DNA of 64,000 nucleotides from JBIOXB01 sp050732395 (GTDB lineage Bacteria; Zhuqueibacterota; Zhuqueibacteria; Zhuqueibacterales; Zhuqueibacteraceae), in the NCBI GenBank assembly GCA_050732395.1, contig JBOHQX010000274.1:1-64000 (forward strand). The letters are read 5' to 3'. Both the position numbers and the translations under genes were made by a program. This document shows positions 16,909 to 25,187 of the stretch, one piece after another (positions within the stretch are counted from its first letter, which is position 1; each line of letters starts with the position of its first letter). The notes below the pieces were generated by a model. The model ran no database searches and was not told the DNA's origin. It saw nothing but the letters and a program-made list of their open reading frames with translations.

Positions 16909-17757
16909 GTGCCAATAGACAATGGCGGCATTCCCGCAGCTCTTAGCAAACGCCGTTTAATGGATCTCGAATTCATGCGTACTCAACCTCAATCCAAGAA
17001 CATTTTTTTGCCGGCGAGCGCATGCAGTAGCGCGCTGCCGGGCTTTCTCACGGGGTGCATGCTCCTTTTCAGCTCCGCGGCTTTTGCGCAGCCTGCGCCT
17101 GTAGAGCACGTCTTTATCGTTTCTCAGCCGAACGAAGTCAAAGTGCAATTGAACGGCGCTTATGTTTTCCTGGGCGCGACGCCGCTCACGATTCCGCACC
17201 GGCTATCAGGGGCTTACACTCTATCCGCCACCTTGCGAGGTTATGAGCGCAAGCGCCTGCGGCTCTATTTCGATCAAAACAGTGAACGTAAAATTACGAT
17301 CGGCCTGTCCCCGTTGTCGCGCTTCAAGGCTGCAACGCGTTCATTGCTTCTTCCCGGCTCAGGACAACGCTACAAAGGCAGCTACGGGCGAGGATTGTTG
17401 TATTCCGGGCTGTGCTTTGGCGCGGGCATCGGCGCCGTGGCAACGCATTTGAATTATGTCTCCGCTCGCAACAACGTCGATGACGCCGAGCGCAATTATG
17501 AGAGTGTGCGCGACAATTTCGAACAAGCGCAAGTGGCATGGCAGCAACGGCAGGACGCGCGGCAGAAGGCCGGACCTGCGAACGATCGCCGCCGCCGCGC
17601 GCTCTACATCACAGCCGCTCTGTGGACGATCAACGTCCTGGACGCGTTGCTCTTGCCGCCTGGAGTGGGCGGCGCCAGCGTGCACAAAGCCCATCAAAAG
17701 CTGTCACACAATTTCCAAATCGAGGCAAATCAACTGAGTTGGCAAGTTCATTTTTGA
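16909..17757 (+). CDS. PEGA-like / DUF5683-like envelope protein
   Basis: Up to 282 residues from a GTG at 16909; ATGs at 16960 and 16975 are alternatives, and the signal peptide (hydrophobic stretch ending SSAAFAQ) fits either. Residues about 65-130 form a PEGA-like beta domain (IVSQPNEVKVQLNGAYVFLGATPLTI...GYERKRLRL), a fold used to bind envelope surfaces. Next come an LLLPGSGQRYKGSYGRG segment and two hydrophobic stretches, as in DUF5683-type membrane proteins, separated by a polar helix. It is the first large gene of the exopolysaccharide locus and lies 6 bp before a lipoprotein gene, so it probably helps anchor or scaffold the exporter at the envelope. Confidence 0.75.
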   Translation: MPIDNGGIPAALSKRRLMDLEFMRTQPQSKNIFLPASACSSALPGFLTGCMLLFSSAAFAQPAPVEHVFIVSQPNEVKVQLNGAYVFLGATPLTIPHRLSGAYTLSATLRGYERKRLRLYFDQNSERKITIGLSPLSRFKAATRSLLLPGSGQRYKGSYGRGLLYSGLCFGAGIGAVATHLNYVSARNNVDDAERNYESVRDNFEQAQVAWQQRQDARQKAGPANDRRRRALYITAALWTINVLDALLLPPGVGGASVHKAHQKLSHNFQIEANQLSWQVHF

Positions 17758-17763
17758 GACAAG

Positions 17764-18756
17764 ATGGCAAAAAGCACATTTCTGACCAAAGTCACTTTAG
17801 GCCTGCTCTGGATATTCGAGGTTTCCGGGTGCGTCAGGCAACCCGCAGCGCCTCCGGATTTTCCTGTAGCGCAATTTCCTCCCGCACCTCAGGGTGTGAT
17901 CGCCGTGCTGAATAGTGGCTTCATTAATATTACGTGGCGGTTCAACGATTCCGTCGCTGTGCGCAGCTTTCGAATCTATCGCCAAGAGGGGCGAGCCGGG
18001 GAGCGGCGATTGATCGGTACGAGCGCCGAGAAGACGTATCGCGACGTCGAAGTTCTCGCCAGCCTCCGTGAATATGGCTACAGCGTAAGCGCCGTCTCCC
18101 CGAGGGGGTATGAGGGCCCACGCTCCGAAGTTTACGTCACTGCGTTTGAATTTGAAGAGGCGCCGGACAGTATTCTGCTGCTCACGCCGACCTTATTGGA
18201 GACATTTCCAATTACCGTGCAATTGGCGTGGACCATCAGCACAATTAACAGCGATTTTACAGCGTATCAAGTCTATCGTGCAAATGGAGCTTCCGTCACT
18301 CTCAATGACACACCAGTGGTGATCATCCCGGAACGCAACCAGTTGTCCTACGTCGACTCAGGTTTGAAGGCGAATGAGCTCTATAGCTATCGCGTTTTTG
18401 TTTTCACCCGCGGCGGCAGATTTTCCGCGAGCAATACGGTTTCAGTGCGGACGCCGGCGTATACGCCGCCGCAAGCGGTGACGCTGGCTCCGCCAATGGT
18501 GCTTGACTCGACCAGCCTGCGTTTGACGTGGTCGAGCAACACGGATAAACACTTCGCTTCATATCGACTGTTGCGTTCCAGCCGCAGCCCGGTGACCATC
18601 CATGACTCGTTGCGGACGATCATCCAGGAGGCCGGGGTCACGACTCACGAGGAGGCCGGATTGGTCAGCGGAGCAACATATTTCTATCGGGTTGCGGTTT
18701 ATGATCAATCTGGCGTGGCGGCTCTGAGCAATGAAGTGAGCGGCACGCCGCGATGA
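17764..18756 (+). CDS. Fibronectin type III repeat lipoprotein
   Basis: A 330-residue lipoprotein: signal sequence with lipobox VSGC (Cys23), then three FN3-like domains of about 95 residues each (approximately 38-130, 136-230 and 235-329). Each shows the W...R.Y...YSVSAV-type strands (ITWRFNDSVAVRSFRIYRQ; VQLAWTISTINSDFTAYQVY; LRLTWSSNTDKHFASYRLL). Such domains mediate protein or glycan contacts at the cell surface. The gene is six bases after the PEGA-like gene and just upstream of the Wza-like exporter, suggesting an accessory of polysaccharide export. Confidence 0.8.
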   Translation: MAKSTFLTKVTLGLLWIFEVSGCVRQPAAPPDFPVAQFPPAPQGVIAVLNSGFINITWRFNDSVAVRSFRIYRQEGRAGERRLIGTSAEKTYRDVEVLASLREYGYSVSAVSPRGYEGPRSEVYVTAFEFEEAPDSILLLTPTLLETFPITVQLAWTISTINSDFTAYQVYRANGASVTLNDTPVVIIPERNQLSYVDSGLKANELYSYRVFVFTRGGRFSASNTVSVRTPAYTPPQAVTLAPPMVLDSTSLRLTWSSNTDKHFASYRLLRSSRSPVTIHDSLRTIIQEAGVTTHEEAGLVSGATYFYRVAVYDQSGVAALSNEVSGTPR

Positions 18757-18786
18757 GGTCTTCGAAAATCACTTTCACCCTTACCG

Positions 18787-19779
18787 ATGAAAACATTCAT
18801 GTCTGACTCAAAAACCCCTCGAGCGCTTGTTGCCTTGATCGCCATGCAATTGCTCGGGCAGTGGGGAGAAGGCGGGCGCGTCCGGGCACAGGAATACGTT
18901 ATCGAAAAAAATGATTTGCTCTCCGTCGCATTCTGGCAGCAACCGGCCTTGAATACTCAGGTGCGCGTGCGCGAGGACGGTTTTGCCGAATTGCCCCTGG
19001 CCGGACGCGTGCAGGCGGCGGGTTATACGCTGCCGAAATTCGAACAGGAAGTGTTGCGGCAATTATCCTACGTGGATGCAAGGATTACGCAAGTCAGCAT
19101 TGCCATCATCGAGTATGGCAGCCAAAAAGTATACATCAACGGCCAGGTCATGACGCCCGGGAAATACAACTTCGCCACCATGCCCACAATCTGGCAGGCA
19201 ATTCTGGAAGCCGGTGGGCCAATGGAGAACGCGAATTTGAGCCAGATCACGCTGGTGCGCGGCTCCGGTCCGGAAGCCGGAAAGGTTGTAAGCATCGATT
19301 TGGCGGAGGTGTTGAATCGCAACGCCGTGCACGAACTGGCCAGACTGACACCGGGCGACATCATCTATGTTCCCACGATTGCAATGGCCGGCACCGGTGT
19401 GACCGGACGCTCGCCCTTGCGGCGTTCAACTCTCGTCTACGTTTATGGTGAAGTGCTGCGCCCCGGTGCGTATCAATACGAAGCCAACACCAACGTGCTG
19501 CAGGCCATTATCAGCGCCGGCGGGCCGGCGCCCACGGCCGCAATGAGCCAGGTGCGTCTCATCTGGCAAGAGCCGCACAGCACCCAGGTGGCATGCTTGG
19601 ATTTGGAAAGCACCGCGTGGGAACCCAATGCACCGCCGCTGGAATTACAAGCCGGCGACACCATCTATATTCCCCGGCAGCGTTCTTTGGTGCAAGCCCT
19701 GGGCAACCTTTTTTCTCAAACCTATCGCGTCGTGCTCACTACCGTCGCGTCCGTGCTGGTGTATCATTACGTGCGTTAA
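18787..19779 (+). CDS. Polysaccharide export protein (Wza-like, SLBB domains)
   Basis: A 330-residue periplasmic/outer-membrane export component. After a signal peptide ending near VRAQ (about residue 36) comes the Poly_export domain (YVIEKNDLLSVAFWQQPALN...VREDGFAELPLAGRV), then two SLBB-type domains (VYINGQVMTPGKYNF...; VYVYGEVLRPGAYQYE...). The protein ends in a hydrophobic segment. There is no lipobox Cys, unlike E. coli Wza. The next gene is a Wzz/BY-kinase, the normal partner. Together they should form the trans-envelope channel for the exopolysaccharide. Confidence 0.92.
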   Translation: MKTFMSDSKTPRALVALIAMQLLGQWGEGGRVRAQEYVIEKNDLLSVAFWQQPALNTQVRVREDGFAELPLAGRVQAAGYTLPKFEQEVLRQLSYVDARITQVSIAIIEYGSQKVYINGQVMTPGKYNFATMPTIWQAILEAGGPMENANLSQITLVRGSGPEAGKVVSIDLAEVLNRNAVHELARLTPGDIIYVPTIAMAGTGVTGRSPLRRSTLVYVYGEVLRPGAYQYEANTNVLQAIISAGGPAPTAAMSQVRLIWQEPHSTQVACLDLESTAWEPNAPPLELQAGDTIYIPRQRSLVQALGNLFSQTYRVVLTTVASVLVYHYVR

Positions 19780-19806
19780 AAACCGCCACAAAAACGGAAA
19801 CTACCT

Positions 19807-21990
19807 ATGGCTATTGCAACAGCGAAGGTCGACTTTCGCGTCTATCGCGGGATATTATGGCGCCGCAAATGGGTGATCCTGAGCGGTTTTCTTCTCGGTT
19901 CCGCCCCGGGAGTTTACCTTGCGCTGACTTCGGCACAGGAATTCAAAGTCAGGACCACAGTAATGACGCGTGAGCTCAATATCGAGTTCGGCTCACTCAA
20001 GCGCCTGGCGCCGCGCGTCCACGCCATCGAAGATCTGGGATTGCTCAAGGCAAAGCTCTTGAGCCCGGAAACACTCGACGCGCTCGTAGAAAAAACCGGT
20101 TTAATGCATCACCCCGCTTTGGAAGCCCGCGTCCGGAAAATGCACAAATCTTATCCGCAGATGACGCCGGAGGAAATCAAGACCACGCTCCTCCATACGG
20201 AGCTGCGCGAAAAAATCTTGAAGGTCATTCCGGCCGAAAACTTGGTTCATTTCGAAGCCACGTACCCGGACGCTCACAGCGCTTATCTTCTTGCCAAGAC
20301 GATCGCGGATATTTTCATCGAGCAGGCGCGCCAGCTCGAAAACAAGGGTTTGGAAAGCGGATTGCGCTACAGCAGCGCACAATTGGAAGTCTACCGCAAG
20401 CGCCTCGAAGACAAGGAGGCAGAACTGAGGCGCATGCGCTCCGGGTCGGCATTGTCGAAGCTCAGAAGCCAGCCGCTCGACGAGGATCGCGTTGTGAACT
20501 TACGCAATATCGGGCTTGCCACCATCAACCAGCTCGAGCTGTTGCAGCGTACGCTGAGCGAATCCGAAAGCAAGCTCCCGGAAAGCAGCGCCAGGATCTC
20601 GGCACAGGGCCAGGGCGGAATCGCCAAGTTATTCGCGCGGCAGCTCGACAAGCTCGCGCAACTTGCAAAATTGCTCAACTCCAACGGCACCAGCCCGGAG
20701 CAATTACTGCTGGTGAATGGCGACCTCAAGAACCTGGATGATGCTTTACTGACGGAGGTGCGCCGGCTGGGGCCGTCGCTTGTTCCAGTGGCGGTACGCA
20801 ATGCCTGGGCAGTGCGTGAGATTTCCAGGTTGCGTCTCGATTTTTTGGAAGAGAAAAAGCAGGCGGTGGACAAACTGCTCGAGGCGCATGCCGCGTCGCG
20901 TGAAAATCTGTCGCGGAGCGAGCCTGCACGCGCCATTGAAGAGGAACGTCTCCTCGCGGAAGTGCAACAAGCGCAGCAGTTGTATGAGATGTTTCTGCAG
21001 CAGAAGCAAGGCGCCGAAATGGAAGCCGCCCTCAAGGAAGAGCAGAGCCCGTATCTTTATCGCGTCATCCAGCCGGCGGAGCTGCCGTTGTCGCCCGTCA
21101 GCATGTCGCGCCGGACGCAATTGCTGCTCGGCTGCGTGCTCGGCCTGGCTTTGGGCCTCACGCTGGCCTTCGCGCAAGAAAGCCTGGACCGCTCTTTCAA
21201 ATCAGTTGAAGAAGTTGAAAGCTTCACGAAATTGCCCGTGGTCGGTCACATCCCCAAGCTGCAGCAACCCGGCGCGGATTTTCATCTCGAAATGAAGGAT
21301 GCATTGGAAATACAGCGCGTCACCGCATATCTCACCGAGCAACTCACCGCCACAAATGGCAGGCCCGGTACTGCTTTGAACGGCGAAGAGGCACAGGCCA
21401 CCGCGCTTATCACCAGTTCCGTGGTGGGAGAGGGCAAAAGCACGTTTGCGGCGTATCTTGCTTCAAGTATCAGCCTGCTGAAACGCCAACCGGTTTTGTT
21501 GATCGACGCCGATCTGCGCCGGCCCGCGCAGCATCGGTTGTTCAAGGTCGAGAATCAAGCCGGGCTGGCGAACTTGATCGAGAATCACGGCCAGGCGATT
21601 CAAGCGCATCTGGTGCCGACTGAGTATCACCGGATGTTCGTGTTACCGAGCGGACAAACGCGCCGCAGCCCGCTGGAATTGTTTACCGCGCGCTCGTTCG
21701 CATCTCTGCTGGCGCAATTGCAGGATTATTTCAGGTATATCATCATCGACGCGCCTCCGGTCGTGCCCGTGAACGACACTCTCATGCTTTGCAAACACGT
21801 AAACGCGATGCTGTACATTCTCAAAGCCGGCGAGACCCAACGCGAGGTGCTCAAACGCGGGTTGGAAGTGGTACGCAATGCCGGGGCACCGGCGCCGGGC
21901 ATCATCATCAACAACTTTAAGGACGTCTTGCCATACTATTACCGGCCTCAACACTATAAGTACGTATCCCAGCCTGTGGGCGTAGAATGA
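19807..21990 (+). CDS. Chain-length determinant / tyrosine autokinase (Wzc-like BY-kinase)
   Basis: A 727-residue inner-membrane protein. TM1 near residues 18-36, a long periplasmic coiled-coil Wzz region (about 40-430), TM2 near 437-457, then a BY-kinase domain: Walker A VVGEGKST near 540, Walker A' LLIDADLRRP near 563, Walker B IIIDAPP near 645, and a C-terminal tyrosine cluster (YYYRPQHYKY near 711-720) that would be autophosphorylated. It regulates polymerisation and export with the Wza-like protein just upstream. All kinase motifs appear intact. Confidence 0.94.
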   Translation: MAIATAKVDFRVYRGILWRRKWVILSGFLLGSAPGVYLALTSAQEFKVRTTVMTRELNIEFGSLKRLAPRVHAIEDLGLLKAKLLSPETLDALVEKTGLMHHPALEARVRKMHKSYPQMTPEEIKTTLLHTELREKILKVIPAENLVHFEATYPDAHSAYLLAKTIADIFIEQARQLENKGLESGLRYSSAQLEVYRKRLEDKEAELRRMRSGSALSKLRSQPLDEDRVVNLRNIGLATINQLELLQRTLSESESKLPESSARISAQGQGGIAKLFARQLDKLAQLAKLLNSNGTSPEQLLLVNGDLKNLDDALLTEVRRLGPSLVPVAVRNAWAVREISRLRLDFLEEKKQAVDKLLEAHAASRENLSRSEPARAIEEERLLAEVQQAQQLYEMFLQQKQGAEMEAALKEEQSPYLYRVIQPAELPLSPVSMSRRTQLLLGCVLGLALGLTLAFAQESLDRSFKSVEEVESFTKLPVVGHIPKLQQPGADFHLEMKDALEIQRVTAYLTEQLTATNGRPGTALNGEEAQATALITSSVVGEGKSTFAAYLASSISLLKRQPVLLIDADLRRPAQHRLFKVENQAGLANLIENHGQAIQAHLVPTEYHRMFVLPSGQTRRSPLELFTARSFASLLAQLQDYFRYIIIDAPPVVPVNDTLMLCKHVNAMLYILKAGETQREVLKRGLEVVRNAGAPAPGIIINNFKDVLPYYYRPQHYKYVSQPVGVE

Positions 21991-23042
21991 GCGATTTGCG
22001 CCTCAAAGTTTTTCTGCGCACGGCACTGGCCTGGCTCTATTACTATTCCGGCGGCTTTGCCGTGCACCTATACTGGCGGCGCCGGCGCAAACAGAGCGTT
22101 CTGATTCTCACTTTTCACCGCGTGCTTCCGGAGCGCTCAGCAGTCTTGCGGGAGCACCTTGCGCTACGCAGCATTATCATCACGCATGAGAACTTTCAAA
22201 AGCTGCTCGGCTTTCTCAATAAGCACTTCGAGCTCCGTGGCCTGGAGGCATTGGGTTCGGCGCCTTCAGCCGGCTCCAGAGCCCTCTGTGTGTTGACTTT
22301 TGATGACGGCTACCACGACTTCTTCGAGTATGCCTGGCCGGCCATGCAACGCCTCCAGGCGCCGGCGATCATGTTTCTTCCCACTGCCCTCGTTAATACC
22401 GCTCATTGCTTTTGGTGGGATGAGGTCTATCACCTCGGCATGACGCTCGAGCAGGTTCCGCTCAATGGCATTGACGGCGAGGCGCGCGAGCTTCTGCAAC
22501 GGATTGCGGATACGCCGTCCGCCCGGCGCACGACGCTGGTCTATCGATTGATCGAGCTTTTGCAGGATTGGGCTCCGCAAAAACTCGGAGCACTCATCGA
22601 ACACCTCAAAGCCCATCAAGCATGCACCCGGCAACCCCAAAAGCAAGAGAACAGGCTGATGGCTTGGGAAGAGATCAAATCATTGCATGCGGAAGGCGTT
22701 CAATTCGGATCTCACACTCGCCACCACTTCAATCTTGCCGTAACCGCGCCGGAACAATTGCGCGAGGAAGTTACCTCATCAAAATGCGATCTTGAACTAA
22801 AATTGCGCGCGCCGGTCGAAGCCTTCTCCTTTCCCGGTGGACACGTCTCGGACGAGGCCTTGAACGCAGTGGCGCAGGCAGGTTATACTTATGCATGTGG
22901 AACCCGTCCGGGGTTCAATCGCCCGGGAGAAGAATTGATTTGTTGGCGGCGGAATAACGTTTGGGACGGCACGTTGCAGGATTTTCACGGCCGCTTCTCG
23001 CCGGCGGTATTTGCGTTGAATTTGATGCGGAAAAATTTTTAG
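21987..23042 (+). CDS. Polysaccharide deacetylase family protein (NodB-like), 1
   Basis: A 351-residue protein overlapping the kinase stop codon by 4 bp (ATGA), so translationally coupled. NodB fold motifs: LTFDDGYHDF near residue 102 (catalytic base and metal Asp), SHTRHHFNL near 241 (metal His pair) and FSFPGGH near 280. A short hydrophobic stretch near the N-terminus may anchor it. It would remove N-acetyl groups from an amino-sugar-containing glycan. It is one of three NodB-like proteins in the locus, with those at 36894 and 41659. Confidence 0.88.
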   Translation: MSDLRLKVFLRTALAWLYYYSGGFAVHLYWRRRRKQSVLILTFHRVLPERSAVLREHLALRSIIITHENFQKLLGFLNKHFELRGLEALGSAPSAGSRALCVLTFDDGYHDFFEYAWPAMQRLQAPAIMFLPTALVNTAHCFWWDEVYHLGMTLEQVPLNGIDGEARELLQRIADTPSARRTTLVYRLIELLQDWAPQKLGALIEHLKAHQACTRQPQKQENRLMAWEEIKSLHAEGVQFGSHTRHHFNLAVTAPEQLREEVTSSKCDLELKLRAPVEAFSFPGGHVSDEALNAVAQAGYTYACGTRPGFNRPGEELICWRRNNVWDGTLQDFHGRFSPAVFALNLMRKNF

Positions 23043-23324
23043 GATCATCATTCTCACAAAAGGCAATGTCAACCCAAGGGATATTGGTGGACTCGGGCAT
23101 AGTATCGAGTTCAGCCCGACTGCCGAATCTACCAAGATGCTTTTTGCATGACAGAATGAGGTTTTCGGGCAGACTCAAAAAATTGCCACAGAAACACACG
23201 GAACCAGATCTATAACTGGCCTGCAGTTTCAACCGCAGGCGGAAGCCGACGACGTTACGCATGCAAAATCGTAGCGTGACATTCGCAGGCTTGAACCCTT
23301 TACCAACCAAGCGAGAAAACGACA
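23043..23324. other. Non-coding gap before the RraA-like gene
   Basis: About 280 bp without a credible gene or clear terminator. It breaks the otherwise tight gene spacing of the locus, so the four-gene cassette downstream may have its own promoter here. Confidence 0.4.
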
Positions 23325-24110
23325 ATGCAAACCACCGATAGCCTGGCATCATCGGCTGAGGCGAGCGTCCCGCGGATCTCGACGAACGGCCAAGACGCCG
23401 GACACGCCAAGCCTAAGTCTTCGGAAATGCATCCCGGCCCGGGTTTTCGAATTCGATCACGCATCGAGAGGGCGCCACTGGATTTGATCAAACAATTCAG
23501 TGCGTTTGAAACGCCGGATATTTCCGATTTGATGAATCGTCTTTACACCATGTCTTCCAGCATCATGAACCGGGTCAATGATCAGGCGATTTGCGGACCC
23601 GCCTGCACTGTCAAAGTCTATCCGGGCGATAACCTGATGGTGCACAAAGCCCTGGATCTCGCGCAGCCCGGCGATATCATTGTGGTCGATGCCGGCGGCT
23701 CGCACATGAACGGCATCATTGGCGATTTGGTTTCCACCAAAGCCAAACACCGGGGCATCGCCGGCTTCGTCATTGACGGCTTGATTCGCGATTTGCCCGG
23801 CATTCAGGAAGCCGGCATGCCGGTTTTTGCGCGCGGTGTAACGCCCATCGGCCCACTGCATCGCGGTCCGGGGGAGATCAACTTCCCCATTTCTTGCGGC
23901 GGTATCGTCGTCAATCCCGGCGACATTATCATGGGAGACAAAAACGGCGTGACCGTCGTGCGCAAGGATTTTGCAGCAGAAGTTCTGGAGCGCGCCTACA
24001 AACAACGGGACGCTTTGCGGGACTATGTGGCCAGTGTGCAAAAAGGTGTTTTTTCCAATGCGTGGGTAGATAAGTTGCTCGCGGGCGACGGCTGCATCTT
24101 CATCGACTGA
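23325..24110 (+). CDS. RraA-family protein (aldolase/decarboxylase fold)
   Basis: A 261-residue protein. After a poorly conserved N-terminal extension (residues 1-45), the RraA fold is clear: SDLMNRLYTM, CTVKVYPGDNLMVHKALD, GDIIVVDAGG, and the GD(x)n-R-D active-site block GDLVSTKAKHRGIAGFVIDG followed by LIRD. Family members include 4-hydroxy-4-methyl-2-oxoglutarate aldolase, oxaloacetate decarboxylases and the RNase E regulator RraA; the retained R-D pair argues for an enzyme. It starts a cassette with two ATP-grasp ligases and an Ldh2-type oxidoreductase, so supply or cleavage of a small keto-acid for glycan decoration is a reasonable inference. The substrate is unknown. Confidence 0.85.
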   Translation: MQTTDSLASSAEASVPRISTNGQDAGHAKPKSSEMHPGPGFRIRSRIERAPLDLIKQFSAFETPDISDLMNRLYTMSSSIMNRVNDQAICGPACTVKVYPGDNLMVHKALDLAQPGDIIVVDAGGSHMNGIIGDLVSTKAKHRGIAGFVIDGLIRDLPGIQEAGMPVFARGVTPIGPLHRGPGEINFPISCGGIVVNPGDIIMGDKNGVTVVRKDFAAEVLERAYKQRDALRDYVASVQKGVFSNAWVDKLLAGDGCIFID

Positions 24111-24113
24111 GCA

Positions 24114-25187
24114 ATGCGCATCAAAAAAACAGTTTTCGCCAACGCGTCGTATCTGTGCAAACTCCAAGCGAAGTTGAGCGAGCTGCGCCACCGCCATGCC
24201 GCGCACTTCCGCCATCTCAAAGAAGTTTTTTATGAAAAACTATGGACCGGCACGGCGCGCGACTTGGGCGCGGAGATCAAGGCGATTGGTTATGGCTTTT
24301 ACGAGCTCCGTTTGCATGCAAAAACCACTCTGGTACACGGCTCGGAAGTGATGCTGGACAGCCATCTCAATCTCAAACTGGCCGGTAATAAGCCTTTGAT
24401 TAGTAAAATTCTGTCCGAGCATCACTATCCCGTGGCGCGGTATCATGAGTTTGACCTCGCACACCTCGACGAGGCTTATGAATTTCTCGCCGGGCTGGCA
24501 AGACCGTGCGTGGTCAAGCCGGCAGGCGCGGGTTCGGCGGGCAAGGGAATAACCACCGGAATTTTGACGCGCGGGGAACTGTCCAAAGCGGCGCTGTGGG
24601 CGAGCTGCTACAGCCAAAAACTCATCATCGAGAATCAAGTGGAAGGCGATTCATACCGGCTGCTCTATTTGCATGGCCGCTTTCTCGACGCCATCAGACG
24701 CCTTCCCCCTCGCGTACACGGCGACGGTAAACACACCATTCAAGAATTGATTGTCGCCGAGAATCACAGGCGCATGAATCCGGGCGCAATCATCTCGCTG
24801 CATCCGCTTGCCATCGATGCCGAATTAAAAAACCATCTACGCGCCACCGGTTATCATCTCAAGCACGTGCTCGCAAAGGGCAAAAGTATTGCGGCCAAGC
24901 GCGTGGTCAATCAAAACTCCCGTTATGAAAATGAATCGGTGCGTGCGATTGTCCACCCGGAGATTATCAAGAGCGGCGAGCACATCGCGCGGCTGCTGCA
25001 AATCGAGCTCGCCGGAATCGATCTGATCTGCAAAGACATCACCAGACCACTCGCCCAAGAAAACGGTGTAGTCAACGAGGTCAACACCACGCCGGCGTTG
25101 CACCATCACTATCTGATTTCCAACACCTCCGAAATCACGCCGGTCGCGGTTCATATTCAGAGGTACATATTAAATGGCAAAGATTGA
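24114..25187 (+). CDS. ATP-grasp ligase related to the cyanophycin synthetase ATP-grasp domain
   Basis: A 357-residue protein, three bases after the RraA gene and overlapping the next gene by 14 bp. ATP-grasp features: KPLISKILSEHHYPVARY (start of the fold, near residue 95), CVVKPAGAGSAGKGITTGI near 131 (ATP-binding lysine and glycine loop), GDSYRLLYLHGRFLDAIRR near 178 with RVHGDGKHTIQELI (as in CphA), and the metal-binding end AGIDLICKDI...VNEVNTTPALHHHY near 300-335. It should form an acyl-phosphate and join a carboxylate to an amine. No peptide or sugar substrate domain is visible. Confidence 0.87.
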   Translation: MRIKKTVFANASYLCKLQAKLSELRHRHAAHFRHLKEVFYEKLWTGTARDLGAEIKAIGYGFYELRLHAKTTLVHGSEVMLDSHLNLKLAGNKPLISKILSEHHYPVARYHEFDLAHLDEAYEFLAGLARPCVVKPAGAGSAGKGITTGILTRGELSKAALWASCYSQKLIIENQVEGDSYRLLYLHGRFLDAIRRLPPRVHGDGKHTIQELIVAENHRRMNPGAIISLHPLAIDAELKNHLRATGYHLKHVLAKGKSIAAKRVVNQNSRYENESVRAIVHPEIIKSGEHIARLLQIELAGIDLICKDITRPLAQENGVVNEVNTTPALHHHYLISNTSEITPVAVHIQRYILNGKD

